Assembly (NCBI GenBank): GCA_964610505.1 | Contig: CAZSXU010000009.1 | Location: forward strand, 1 to 64,000 | Length of the DNA stretch: 64,000 bases | Direction of reading: 5' to 3' | Origin: CAZSXU01 sp964610505 | GTDB taxonomy: Bacteria > Arandabacterota > Arandabacteria > JAGLYR01 | Shown: piece by piece, positions 1 through 9,743 of the stretch | Layout: every line of letters begins with the position of its first letter | Numbering within the stretch: position 1 is the stretch's first letter | Program-made: the position numbers and the translations under genes | The notes under the pieces: model-generated | The model's database searches: none | What the model saw: only the letters and a program-made list of their open reading frames with translations | Told to the model about the DNA's origin: nothing

Positions 1-115
1 GCTGTCCGGGTTCACAAACGTTTTCGCCAGGGTCTTCCTCGGCCAGCGCCTGGCTGGGAAGTACAGAAAGAACGCACAATCCTGTGAAAGCAAGAAGGAG
101 TACAAACGCGCGCAT
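1..115 (-). CDS. N-terminus of a secreted protein (partial, clipped by window edge)
   Basis: Reading leftwards from the ATG at 115, the first ~26 residues form a classical signal peptide: MRAF, a long hydrophobic stretch, then a SQALA cleavage-like site followed by an acidic mature start (EEDPGEN). A strong ribosome-binding site AGGAGG sits 7 bases before the ATG, and a near-consensus promoter lies 140 bases upstream. The frame stays open to base 1, so only about 38 residues are visible and no family can be named. Export to the periplasm or outside is inferred from the signal peptide alone. Confidence 0.72.
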   Translation of the reverse strand, partial: MRAFVLLLAFTGLCVLSVLPSQALAEEDPGENVCEPGQ

Positions 116-607
116 GGAACTGCCTCCTGTGGCAGAATGGAATCTGAACACACTTCTCCTGTGATCGGTCAGTGACCTCCGCTCGGAGGCCCGAACGCCG
201 TATTCTACGTCAGAGGCGGATCGGGCGGGCACTCACCGATCTCCAGTACCACGTAACATTATACCACTGTTTAAGATAGGAGTCAAGGGCCGTACCTGAG
301 AGGAGAATCCAAACCTGCGCGCCCCCCCCGTGCGGGGCGGCCGATCTGCGTGCCGCCTCGTTTGCGAGGCAGCCAATCTGCGGATGGCGGTTCCCTCATC
401 TGGATGATACACGAATTCCGAACGATGATGTGACAAGTGCTTGTGTGGCCGAGCAATCGAGCAATCGAGCAATAGACCGCAATGGGGCAGGGCGTTGCTT
501 CGCCGCGGCGCTCCTTTTCAAATCCAGTTGCTCCATTTGTTCTATTGCCCCATTGCTCTGCCTGGATGATGCATGTCCCCCGTTCCGGCGTTCGTCCATC
601 ATCCAGG
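116..607. other. intergenic region between lptD end and the left-edge gene
   Basis: Apart from the promoter at 258-286, this stretch holds small hairpins (GCCTCG-TTTG-CGAGGC at about 348-363), a triplicated octamer (c)GAGCAAT around 451-472, and two copies of a GCCTGGATGAT-type motif (400-414 and 560-575). The motif at 560-570 is repeated inverted at 598-608, on the lptD stop codon, giving an 11-bp stem around a 27-base loop. That may help end lptD transcripts, though there is no T-run. I see no convincing gene. Confidence 0.5.
258..286 (-). promoter_or_regulatory. sigma70-type promoter for the gene leaving the left edge
   Basis: On the minus strand TTGACT (281-286) and a perfect TATAAT (258-263) are separated by 17 bp. 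The predicted start near 251 gives a leader of about 135 nt with a short hairpin at 177-190 (six-base arms around CT). This is the best consensus promoter in the window. Confidence 0.75.
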
Positions 608-3600
608 CTAGTAATACCCTCTTCCCGCACCGCCGCCGATCCGGCGGGCGCCGCGTTCGATGTAGAGCTCGGGATGGGCCTTGATGTTAATCTTGAAGTA
701 GTACGTCCAGTCCTCGTTCGAGTATTCGCCGCTGATCCGCATTTCCCAGCAGTGGAGATCCCGGTAGAGCGTGAAACTCTGATAGGCGGTTTCTTTCTCC
801 ACCAGGTCATAGCGGTTGCCGTAGACCAGCTTCCAGTTATGCGTCAGCTCGGCCGAGAGGTCGGCGTTCAACCACTGCGTGGGTTCGGCCGTGAGATTCG
901 ATTTCGAGTACCGATAGGAGAAGGAGGCGGTCCACGGCTCCAGCGGCGCCGAGGCCGTGAGGTCGCGCCGGTGCGACCGCTCTTCCGCCCCCACGGCGTC
1001 TTCCAGGTGCTCCTCGGTTTCCCGAAGGGCGTCTTTCTCCATCACGGATTCCGGACGGCCGGACCCGGTACCGATGCGAAATCCCTGCCCGGTGAGTTTA
1101 AGCGAGGAGGTGAATGATCTCGACAACACGCGCAGCCGGTCCAGGTCGTGGGTGGTATTCACCCTGAAATCGAAGGCCCGAGCGGGCTGGATGATCAGCG
1201 ACGATGTCAGGTTGGACCATGGGTGGTCCTTGTTGCTCTCCTTGTAGCGCAGGTCGTAGGACGTCGAGGACCGAAGTTGTACCACGTTGTCCATCTTCCG
1301 AACCTCCTCGCCGTCCCGAAGCTTCAGGTGAAACATGTTCGAGAGACTGAGGTTCAGGTAGCTCGTGCCGGTGAGCGTGGGGGCCCCGATTCCGCCGATC
1401 GAATCGTAGTCGTTCCGGTCGTATTCATCAAACTCCGGCCTGTAGGACCAGCTGACGGAGGGATTGACCACGTGCCGGACCCCCTCGAGCTTCCCCCACC
1501 GGGGCATGAAGGTACCGTAGATGGAACTCGCCAGACCCAGCGAGGTGTTCCAGGTGTGGAGCTTGGCCCACCGGTTTCCCAAGCGGTCGTGGTCGAAGAG
1601 CGTCATCTCGTACTTGAAGGAGGGCCGGACGTCCAGCCAGCTCATGAGCTTGGGAGACCCGTTGAGCGTCACCGTGGACAGGGACGCCCATCGTTCCTCA
1701 TCCTTGGTTTTCTCGGGAGTGATCACCCAGTCGCCCGACGTGGAATCCAGCGATCGATCGAGGGAGAACCCTACGTCCTGTGCGTCCACCACCTTGGAGG
1801 AGAGCCGGATGCTGGGCGATCCGAGAATCTTCTGCGATGACAATGAGAAACTCGCGTTCGCCGACTGGTTCACGCTCTTCCCGTACTCCTTGAGCGTTTC
1901 CTTTCGCGACACATTGGAGGAAACGTCATAGTAGAGGGTCTGGTACCACCGGGCCTCGTCTTCCTTACCCGGGAGCGGCTCCGACAGCCGGCGGCGGAAT
2001 ACTTTGAAGGAGAGCTGCGGGAGCGTCTGTGAGACACGCGTGTTGTCCACCGTGTCGGTTTCGTTGATGTTCAAGTACTGCCGGCGATCCACCGCCAGGG
2101 CCAGGCTCCGGTCCGACCATCGCTGGTTGAGGGACAGGCTCGATTTCAGCTCCCGGTTGATCCGGTCCAGGTAGGATTGATCGATGTCGTTGGCCTCGAT
2201 CCGGTACGTCTCGTCACTCACGAAATCCGCGCGCGCCGTGAGCGCAAGCTGGTCCGTAACGCTCTGATTGTGGCTGGCACGGAGGTCCCACCGCTTCGTC
2301 TTCGTTCCCCCCACCTGCGGGTACGATGTGTAGGAACCCTCCGCGTTCCCGTTCAGCAGATAGCGGACGTTGTAGCGTCCCCGAAAGTGACCCGTCCACT
2401 GGGTGGTCTCGTAGTAATCGCCCCAGAGGGCCAGGTCCGAGTAGTCGTTGATGGCCCAGTAGTAGCCCAGATTCTTGACGAAGCGCCCCTTGTCCTTGCT
2501 GATTCCCGGCTCGATGTTGGGAACCAGCAGTCCCGAGTGCCGGCCCGGTTTGATCGGAAACACATAGAAGGGCAGAGCCAGAACGGGAATATCCCGAATG
2601 TAGAGAATGAGCGGTTTGGCGACCACCTTGTCCTTGAGGTAGAGTTTCATCCTTCGCGCCCGGAAGCTGTAGTGTGGTTCATCATCGTCGCATGATGTGT
2701 ACACGCCCCAGTCCGCGTTGAGTTCGTTCTCCCCCACTTTTCGAATCCGGCGACCCGTGTAGTATCCCTTGTCGTACTTCGTCTTTCCCCAGGCGATCGT
2801 GCCGCGTTCGGTCTCCAGATTGTACGTCATCCGGTCGCCGTCCATCCGGCTCTGTTGCTCCCAGAGGACCGGACTCCGCGTGGCCAGCATCCATTCGTTC
2901 TCCACGTCGAATTCAATCCGGCCCGCATTGAGACGCGTGGGCCCGTACTCCACCTCCGCTTCACGGTCCATGTTGATGAGGTCTTCCTCGGTCAGATACT
3001 CGATTTCCTGGGCCGAATAGTCCACGCGCTCGTAGGTCAGGCTGTCGCCGGGGGCGACCTCCGCCTCGTTGGAATAGACGTACTCGCCGACGGCGTTTCC
3101 CTCCACCAGGATCCGGTTGAATTTCTCATCCTCCACCGTGAGCGTGATCCGCTCTCCGGCCACCGTGTTCCGCTCGTCGGCCCGCCGGCTTCGCTCGGGA
3201 TAGAACGACGATCGCGCCTCACCCACGACGACGATCGTGGTGAGTTCCTCGTCCTCGAAGAAAAAGCGGATCCGCTGCCCCAGGAGTACGGACGTCTTCG
3301 GCTCTCCTTGCGGCGTGAGACCTTCGTGCGCCCACCCGGCCCGTGCCTCACCTGCCACGAGAAGCCGTTTGATCTGCCCCTCCCGAGTAACGATCTCCAT
3401 TTCGGTCCCCGTGATGCGCCGCTTGCCTTCCTCCACCACCGGATCGCCGTACAGGACGGCGCGGTCCTCGCGGTTGAAGAACACGGCCGAGTCGCAGCGG
3501 GCCGTCATCTCGTCCCGAATGATGACGACGTTCCCCACCACACACGCCGTACCTCCGTCGGCGAAGAAATCCATCCGGCTTCCGTTGACCTGGACCGGTT

Positions 3601-4632
3601 CTCTCTTCTCGTCGCTCCATAGGTAAAGGACCGGACCGTCCGTCATCCGGCCCTCCCTCGTTTCGCGATCAAAGAAGAGGTGGGGGCCGTCGGCCTCCAC
3701 TTTGGCATCCCGATCCTTGAGCTTCACCCTGCCGACGGCGTGAAAGATCTCCTGTTCCCTGTCGTACTCGAGGGAATCGGCGGAGACCCACCATGGCCGC
3801 TCGTCGTATTTCACTCGCCCCACGATGAAGGTCCGCTTCTCCTCCATGAAATAGGTGCCCCGGTCACCCGTGAGCCGGGCGTTCCCCTCCTCCAATTCCA
3901 CGCCCTCCCACGCGTCCACCCGATCTTCCCGGTAGAGGGCCGCCTCGGTTCTAAGCACCATGTCCCCGTCCACGACCACGACGCTGTCCGAGAGGCTGAG
4001 CGTTTCCGTATCCTCCCAGTACCGTCCGTGCTTGGCCGTGGCGACCGTAGAATCGTGGGTTACACGCACGTGACCCGTGAGATCCCAGACCCGCTCGCCG
4101 CGGTCGACCCAGGCTCTCAGGTTGTCGCCCTCGATGTGATACGGAGGTTCTTCGGGAAGAGAGTCGCGAGGCGCTGAGCCGGTGACGGGAACGGGGAATA
4201 ACATGGCAGAGGCGGCGAGCGCCCCGCTCACCACGCGNNNNNNNNNNNNNNNNNNNNNNNNNNNNNNNNNNNNNNNNNNNNNNNNNNNNNNNNNNNNNNN
4301 NNNNNNNNNNNNNNNNNNNNNNNNNNNNNNNNNNNNNTGACGGGAACGGGGAATAACATGGCAGAGGCGGCGAGCGCCCCGCTCACCACGCGCAACCCGC
4401 GAGGAACACGTTGCACGGAGCCCGCGCCGGAAGTGAGGCGGAACCTAGTAGAGGGGGCGAGCGCCCCGCTCACCACGCGTAACCCGAATGGGACACGTCG
4501 CACGGAGCCCGCGCCGGAAGTGAGGCGGAACCTCGTAGAGGGGGCGAGCGCCCCGCTCACCACGCGCAACCCGCGCAGCCAGCGAGGAACCGGACTGAGG
4601 ATAAGGCGAGCGATGTTGGCCTTGGAGGTCAT
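608..4632 (-). CDS. lptD: LPS-assembly protein LptD (OstA), interrupted by a scaffold gap
   Basis: This is the outer-membrane LPS translocon. The N-terminal third has OstA-type repeats (GDNLRAWVDRGE, TAKHGRYWED and similar short-strand units), and the rest is a beta-barrel rich in alternating aromatic strands ending near YIERG. About 1,190 residues lie left of the gap. The frame right of the gap begins at an ATG at 4632 with a strong AGGAGGAA site and runs in the same frame once the duplicated 55-base flank is collapsed (see the gap entry), giving about 1,289 residues. The N-terminus is odd: two in-frame 29-residue repeats (GLRVVSGALAPST...) come before the likely signal-peptide core, LRVVSGALAASAMLFPVPV. 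A periplasmic-facing start after that core is inferred. The gene follows an ABC ATPase gene on the same strand. Confidence 0.88.
4238..4337. other. 100-N scaffold gap whose flanks are the same 55 bases
   Basis: Bases 4183-4237 and 4338-4392 are identical over 55 positions, both starting TGACGGGAACGGGG and ending CTCACCACGCG. A 55-base shared end is what a k-mer assembler leaves when it cannot extend through repeats. Removing 4238-4392 joins the lptD frame exactly, so the gap probably represents no missing sequence, or else an unknown number of 87-bp repeats. Confidence 0.85.
4371..4580. repeat. 87-bp tandem repeat inside the 5' end of lptD
   Basis: The string CGAGCGCCCCGCTCACCACGCG starts at 4371, 4458 and 4545, an exact 87-bp period. 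Two full units and a partial third are present. Because 87 is divisible by three, the repeat adds 29-residue units to the protein without breaking the frame. Each unit contains a GGGGC-GAGC-GCCCC hairpin. Confidence 0.85.
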
Positions 4633-4837
4633 TTCCTCCTGCCCAATTCGGGGAGGCGGTACGGCCCACCCCTGCTATACACGGAACTGGGCCTCGGAGT
4701 TTCGTTACATCGGAGCCGGGACCCCTCAGACCTCCATCTGCAGCTTCGGAACCCCAAACTCCTGGGGCCACGAGGAACACGAAGGGTCTCGGCCTACTCC
4801 GACGTCGAGTTCCAAGGACCATTCCCGACCCACGGCT

Positions 4838-5932
4838 CTACGCGAGCGATTGTTCCGTGGCCGCATCGAAGAAATGGACCCGTTCCGGATTGATCTCGAG
4901 GAGAATCTCCTCGGCTACCCGGACGGATGAGGATGCCTCCACCCGCCCGACCATCGGATGCCCGTCGACCACCACATGGATGAGCTGCTCGTTCCCCACG
5001 GGTTCGACCACCTCGACCCGGCCCTTGACGGTCGGGTGCCCCTCCCCGGCGCCGGTTGGAACATTCACGTCCTCCGGACGGACTCCCAGGATCACCGGGC
5101 GCGCCGCGTTGCCGCTCCACCTGGACGCCACGTTGCCGGGCACAGGCAGTCTCAGCTCCCCCGCCAGGAAGACATCCCCCTCCGCGGGTTCGATCCGTCC
5201 TTCGATGAAGTTCATGCTGGGGCTGCCGAGGAATCCGGCCACGAAGCGGTTCACCGGCTGATCGTAGAGAGCCATGGGCCGGTCCACCTGTTGGATGCGG
5301 CCCTCACAGATCACGGCGATTCGGTCTCCGAGCGTCATGGCTTCGACTTGGTCGTGAGTTACGTAGATCATGGTGGCTTTCAAACGTTGGTGGAGCTTCG
5401 AGATCTCGATCCTCATGAGCGCCCGCAGAGCCGCGTCCAGATTGGAGAGGGGTTCATCGAAGAGAAACACCTGAGGCTTTCGGACGATGGCCCGTCCCAG
5501 AGCCACCCTCTGGCGCTGCCCGCCCGAGAGCGCTTTGGGCTTTCGGCCGAGCAGATCCTGAAGACCCAGAATCTCCGCCGCCTCCCCCACTCTCTCCTGG
5601 ATCTCCGCCTTGGGAAACTTCCGGACCTTGAGGCCGAAGGCCATGTTGTCGTAGACGTTCATGTGGGGATAGAGCGCGTAGTTCTGAAACACCATGGCCA
5701 CGTCTCGATCCTTGGGCGCGACATCGTTGACCTTGCGCCCGCCGATGAAGATATCCCCGCTCGTGGCGTCCTCCAACCCGGCGATCATCCGCAGAACCGT
5801 GGACTTGCCGCAACCCGAGGGTCCCACCAGAACCATGAACTCCTGATCGGCCACCGTGAGATCCGTGTTGTCCACGGCCACCACGTTGCCGGGAAACACC
5901 TTGCCGACTCCCTGGAGAACCACCTCTGCCAT
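4838..5932 (-). CDS. ABC transporter ATP-binding protein, UgpC/MalK type
   Basis: The 364-residue protein has the layout of carbohydrate-importer ATPases of the MalK/UgpC/MsmX group. Walker A is GPSGCGKST (near residue 38), the Q-loop is VFQNYALYPH, the signature is LSGGQRQR, Walker B is VFLFDEPLSNLD, and the H-switch is VTHDQ. A C-terminal TOBE-type regulatory region (VILGVRPEDV) completes the usual length. It would hydrolyse ATP for an importer of sugars or glycerol-phosphate, but no permease or binding-protein gene lies nearby, so it may serve several importers as MsmX does. It starts 33 bases after the folC stop. Confidence 0.9.
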   Translation of the reverse strand: MAEVVLQGVGKVFPGNVVAVDNTDLTVADQEFMVLVGPSGCGKSTVLRMIAGLEDATSGDIFIGGRKVNDVAPKDRDVAMVFQNYALYPHMNVYDNMAFGLKVRKFPKAEIQERVGEAAEILGLQDLLGRKPKALSGGQRQRVALGRAIVRKPQVFLFDEPLSNLDAALRALMRIEISKLHQRLKATMIYVTHDQVEAMTLGDRIAVICEGRIQQVDRPMALYDQPVNRFVAGFLGSPSMNFIEGRIEPAEGDVFLAGELRLPVPGNVASRWSGNAARPVILGVRPEDVNVPTGAGEGHPTVKGRVEVVEPVGNEQLIHVVVDGHPMVGRVEASSSVRVAEEILLEINPERVHFFDAATEQSLA

Positions 5933-5965
5933 GCCAGCCTCCCCGTTTCCCTAATTTGCTATTTC

Positions 5966-7339
5966 CTATTCCCCGCCCTTCGGCCTCTGGAACGGGTCCC
6001 GAATCCCCATCTGCTCCAGAACCTCTCCCACGGTATAGCATGAACCGGTGACACAGACGATCCCGTCCGGTCCCGCCGCCTCCATCCCGGCATTCACCGC
6101 GGACGACACGGAGGGAATCGCCCGGCATTCGAAACCCAGATCGCGCACCGTCCCGGCCAGGACCTCCACCGAAGCTCCCCGGGCCGTAGCCGGGGAGGTC
6201 ACGACGATCTCATCCGCCCCGGGGGCCAGCGTTCGGATCACGGGCGCGTGTCGTTTGTCTTCGAGCATTCCCAGGACCAACACTCTGCGACACCCGGGGC
6301 ATAGTTTTCGAAGAGTTTTGCCCAGCGCTCGCGCGCCGCCCGGGTTGTGAGCGGCGTCGAGAACCAGCCGGGGATTGCGTCGCAGGACCTGCAGGCGCCC
6401 GGGCCAGAAGACGCGCGCGAGCCCCTGAACGACGGCTTCGTTTCCAATGCCCAGGTCCAGAGTCCGGCTCATCACCTCGACGGCCCTCACCGCCAGGGCG
6501 GCGTTGGCAACTTGGTGCTCTCCCGGAAGCGGAAGAAACAGATCATCATAGACGCGCTCCGGAGTCTGCAGGCGAAACCGGGTGCCCTCCCAGGACATCC
6601 GCCGGATGTTCCAGCGGGCTTCGTTCTTGAGCACCGAGAGGGAAGCCCCGACCGAGCGCGAGCGCGCCTCCAGCACGTCCAGGACTGCCCGGCGGCGCCC
6701 CCCCGTCACGACCGGTCGAGGCCCTCGAATGATGCCGGCCTTCTCCGCGGCGATCTCCCGAAGCCTATTCCCCAGAATCCTCTCGTGGTCGAACTGAACG
6801 TCCGTGATCACGGGGAAGGGCAGAGAGAGAACGTTCGTGGCATCCAGCCGCCCTCCCAGCCCCACTTCCATCACCGCCACATCCACGCCTCGGTCCAGGA
6901 AGATGAGAAGGGCGAGCAGCGTCGTGATTTCGAAGAAGGTGAGGGGGAACTCCCGCAGATGGGGCAACATCCTCTCGCAGGCCGCCATCAATTCGTCGGC
7001 CGAGCAGGATCCCCCGTCCACGCGAATTCGCTCCCGGTAGTCCACCAGGTGCGGAGAGGTGTAGAGACCCGTCTTGAGCCCGGCCGCGCGCAGGATGGAA
7101 CAGAGCACCGCAGAGGTCGATCCCTTTCCGTTGGTTCCCGCCACATGGAAGGCCGTGAGAGACGCCTCGGGGTGTCCCAACCTCTCCAGCATACCGAGCG
7201 TATTGTCCAGACCCAGCTTCACGCCCCGAGCGGTCCGTTCGAACAGGAAGTTCTGGAAGTGTTCATAGGATTCCAGGCGATCCGGAACGGTCTCGGGCAG
7301 TCCGATCCCGTCGGTGGCGGGTGCTCGCAGTACGGCCAA
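5966..7339 (-). CDS. folC: dihydrofolate synthase / folylpolyglutamate synthase
   Basis: FolC adds glutamate to dihydropteroate and folates. The protein shows the P-loop GTNGKGSTS, the GLGGRLDATN loop, EKAGII around the carbamylated lysine, and DAAHNPGG of the C-terminal domain. The open frame extends far upstream inside accD, but the homologous part begins just after the accD stop. I chose the TTG at 7339, which has AGGAGGGAGG upstream and gives 457 residues, a typical FolC length. The accD stop is 14 bases upstream, so the genes are probably co-transcribed. Confidence 0.9.
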   Translation of the reverse strand: MAVLRAPATDGIGLPETVPDRLESYEHFQNFLFERTARGVKLGLDNTLGMLERLGHPEASLTAFHVAGTNGKGSTSAVLCSILRAAGLKTGLYTSPHLVDYRERIRVDGGSCSADELMAACERMLPHLREFPLTFFEITTLLALLIFLDRGVDVAVMEVGLGGRLDATNVLSLPFPVITDVQFDHERILGNRLREIAAEKAGIIRGPRPVVTGGRRRAVLDVLEARSRSVGASLSVLKNEARWNIRRMSWEGTRFRLQTPERVYDDLFLPLPGEHQVANAALAVRAVEVMSRTLDLGIGNEAVVQGLARVFWPGRLQVLRRNPRLVLDAAHNPGGARALGKTLRKLCPGCRRVLVLGMLEDKRHAPVIRTLAPGADEIVVTSPATARGASVEVLAGTVRDLGFECRAIPSVSSAVNAGMEAAGPDGIVCVTGSCYTVGEVLEQMGIRDPFQRPKGGE

Positions 7340-7353
7340 ACGGCCCCTCCCTC

Positions 7354-8241
7354 CTACATCTCTTGAACCTTCGGGAACGGACCGGCCGGATCGACGGCCG
7401 CGTCCTCCAGGAAGAACCTGAACAGGCCGATGATCTCGTCCCGCATCTTCGTACGGTGGACGACCCGGTCCACCATCCCATGTTCGAGAAGAAACTCGGA
7501 CTTCTGGAAACCGGGAGGGAGCTCCTGATTGATCGTCTGCTGAATGACTCTCGGCCCCGCAAACCCGACCAGCGCATCGGGCTCGGCGAGGATTACGTCC
7601 CCCAGGGTGGCGAAACTGGCGGTTACACCCCCCGTCGTCGGATGCGTGAGAATGGAGATGAACAATCCCCCGCCGTCCGAAAACTTCGCCAGAAGCGCGC
7701 TGGTCTTCGCCATCTGCATGAGCGAGAGGATCCCCTCCTGCATTCTGGCTCCCCCCGAACAGGACACGAGAACCAGGGGGCACGACGCCTCAAGGGAGCG
7801 CGCCGCCGCGCGGGCGACCTTCTCCCCCACGACCGACCCCATGCTCCCACCCATAAAGGCGAAATCCAGAACCCCCAACTCCGTGCGGAACCCCCCGATC
7901 TTCGCCGAACCGCACAGAATCGCCTCGCTCATGGCCGTCTTCTTCTGGGAGATCTTGAGACGGTCGGCGTAGCGCTTTGAATCTTTGAACCGCAGGGGAT
8001 CCTTGGGAAGAAGGCTCCCGTCCCGTTCTTCAAAAGTGCCCTCGTCCACCAGGAGGTCGACGTATTGGCGCGCCGTCATTCGGAAGTGATAGCTACACTT
8101 GGGACAGGTCCCGAGCAGTTTCTCGGCTTCCTTCCGGTAGATGATGTCTCCGCACTTGGCGCACCTCATCCAGAGACCGTCCGGAATTTCCTTGCGCTCG
8201 GTCGGTTTGAAGCCTCTCCCTTTCTTTCGAAACCAGGACAT
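7354..8241 (-). CDS. accD: acetyl-CoA carboxylase carboxyltransferase subunit beta
   Basis: AccD transfers carboxyl groups from biotin to acetyl-CoA, the first step of fatty-acid synthesis. The ATG at 8241 starts MSWFRKKGRGF, followed by the family zinc ribbon (CAKC...CPKC, about residues 26-48) and the carboxyltransferase core (SGGARMQEG, HPTTGGVTASFA, GFAGPRVI). At 295 residues it has normal length. Its ATG overlaps the stop of the upstream phosphorylase gene by one base (TGATG), so translation is probably coupled. The partner accA is not in the window. Confidence 0.95.
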   Translation of the reverse strand: MSWFRKKGRGFKPTERKEIPDGLWMRCAKCGDIIYRKEAEKLLGTCPKCSYHFRMTARQYVDLLVDEGTFEERDGSLLPKDPLRFKDSKRYADRLKISQKKTAMSEAILCGSAKIGGFRTELGVLDFAFMGGSMGSVVGEKVARAAARSLEASCPLVLVSCSGGARMQEGILSLMQMAKTSALLAKFSDGGGLFISILTHPTTGGVTASFATLGDVILAEPDALVGFAGPRVIQQTINQELPPGFQKSEFLLEHGMVDRVVHRTKMRDEIIGLFRFFLEDAAVDPAGPFPKVQEM

Positions 8242-9122
8242 CACGTCACTCCCTTGTCCCAAGTCGCCAACGCCTCGGTCAGAAGACGGTGGAGCGTCGT
8301 CCCGGCCTTCCGCGCCGCATCGACCACGTCGCTGTGGCGCGTGTGGGCCGGTTGCTCCGGAGCTACATGATTGGTGATCAACGAAAGCCCCGCCGAACGA
8401 ATTCCGGCGCTCCAGGCAACGATGTTGTCCGGCAGCGTCGACATCGTCGCGGCATCTCCACCCAGCAACCGGACCATCTTCACCTCGGCCGGTGTCTCGT
8501 AGGTGGGTCCGCTGAACCAGAAGAGAACGCCGTTGAGAAGCCGGATGGCATGCTCCGCCGCCACCCGCTCCAGATGGTCGCTCAGCTCTCGATCGTATCC
8601 CCACACGCCCGAATCCACCGGACGGTGTCCCAACTGCGAAGACCACATTCGCGGAAGCACACCCAGGTGATCTCGAATCAACAGGAAGTCGCCCACCCTC
8701 AGGGAGGGATTCACCCCCCCGGCCGCGTTGGTCGTGATCAGATACCGGACTCCGGCGGCGGCAAGGGCTCGAATGGGAAACACCGCCCGCGCCGCCGGCG
8801 CCCCCTCATAGAGATGGACCCGCCCCGAAAGCAGGGCCACCCGCCGCCCACCCAGCGTCATGACGAACAACGCCCCGCCGTGACCCGAGACCGACGGCTG
8901 CGGGAAGTGCGGGATCTCCGCGTAGGGAAGTACGGCTTCGGCCGGCATGTCCCTCACCCAGTCCCCCAGGCCCGATCCGAGAATCACGGCGATCTCCGGA
9001 AACCCGGGCACGGCCTCAAGGAGATGGGCCGCCGCCGCCCGAATGTCGTCGGCGCCGGACTGCCCGGGCGCCGGCTCAGCGGGGCCACCTCGCGTCACAA
9101 GATCTCGGTGGATCGACATCAC
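8241..9122 (-). CDS. purine nucleoside phosphorylase, trimeric class I type
   Basis: This enzyme would split inosine or guanosine with phosphate. Family signatures are visible: ILGSGLG near residue 47, SGHGG, SGRVHLYEG, TTNAAGG, and SGPTYETPAE with the substrate-binding glutamate. The late motif is slightly unusual: TMSTLPDNIVA replaces the common GMSTVPE, and TNHVAP replaces TNKAAG. The length of 293 residues is close to the family norm. It could instead be a methylthioadenosine phosphorylase, and substrate choice cannot be read with certainty. Confidence 0.88.
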   Translation of the reverse strand: MMSIHRDLVTRGGPAEPAPGQSGADDIRAAAAHLLEAVPGFPEIAVILGSGLGDWVRDMPAEAVLPYAEIPHFPQPSVSGHGGALFVMTLGGRRVALLSGRVHLYEGAPAARAVFPIRALAAAGVRYLITTNAAGGVNPSLRVGDFLLIRDHLGVLPRMWSSQLGHRPVDSGVWGYDRELSDHLERVAAEHAIRLLNGVLFWFSGPTYETPAEVKMVRLLGGDAATMSTLPDNIVAWSAGIRSAGLSLITNHVAPEQPAHTRHSDVVDAARKAGTTLHRLLTEALATWDKGVT

Positions 9123-9157
9123 GGAACTCCATGGCCCTGACCCGGCCTGCGGCCGAA

Positions 9158-9706
9158 TCAGTGCCTCACCCAGCCCTCCGACCGCGGTGGAGCGGGTGAA
9201 GGAGGGTGCGAAGAATCGTTCCCGGCATCCCGGCGACGCTTGCGGGACACCCCGTCCAGACTCCGGACCATCACCAGGGCATCCTCATCATTGTCCGTGT
9301 AGTACCCGTGCGAGATCGTCACCGTCCGGAACCTCATCTTCCGGAACAGACCGACCGCCGCCTGATTGGACACCCGGGTTTCGAGGGAAACCTTGCTGGA
9401 CCCTCGACGGCGTGTCTCCTCGAATACGCGCTCCAACAGCATCCTCCCGATGCCCCGGCGACGGAACTTGGCATCCACCGCGATGTTGGCCAGGTGCACC
9501 CTCACGCCGACGAACCAGAGCACGGCGTATCCGATCAGCCGGTCCCCAGCAAGAGCCACCAGGGGCAGGCTCTCCTGCACCGCCGAGGTTTCCTTGGTGA
9601 ACATGTCCGGCGTCCAGGCCATCGCGAAGACCCTGCGCTCGATATCCACGACGCGGGGCACATCGTCCACCCCCATCTTCCGAATGACGATGTCTTCGGG
9701 ATTCAT
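9158..9706 (-). CDS. rimI: ribosomal protein S18 alanine N-acetyltransferase
   Basis: A GNAT acetyltransferase of the RimI group: an N-terminal D-P-RVVDIERRVFAMAWT helix region, the acetyl-CoA loop RRRGIGRMLLE (about residues 83-93), and LETRVSNQAAVGLFRKMRF. RimI acetylates the N-terminus of S18. It sits next to tsaB, the usual neighbour in many bacteria. A tail of about 30 residues after the conserved domain (RKRRRDAGND...) is rich in Arg, Pro and Ser and probably disordered. Confidence 0.88.
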   Translation of the reverse strand: MNPEDIVIRKMGVDDVPRVVDIERRVFAMAWTPDMFTKETSAVQESLPLVALAGDRLIGYAVLWFVGVRVHLANIAVDAKFRRRGIGRMLLERVFEETRRRGSSKVSLETRVSNQAAVGLFRKMRFRTVTISHGYYTDNDEDALVMVRSLDGVSRKRRRDAGNDSSHPPSPAPPRSEGWVRH

Positions 9707-9743
9707 CTGCGCCGCCTCTCCTGAATCAAGAGATTCCCGGAAT

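Noticed and set aside
5966..7783. FolC start at 7783
   Set aside because: The first ~148 residues lie inside accD in another frame and lack FolC homology; the TTG at 7339 has a proper ribosome-binding site.
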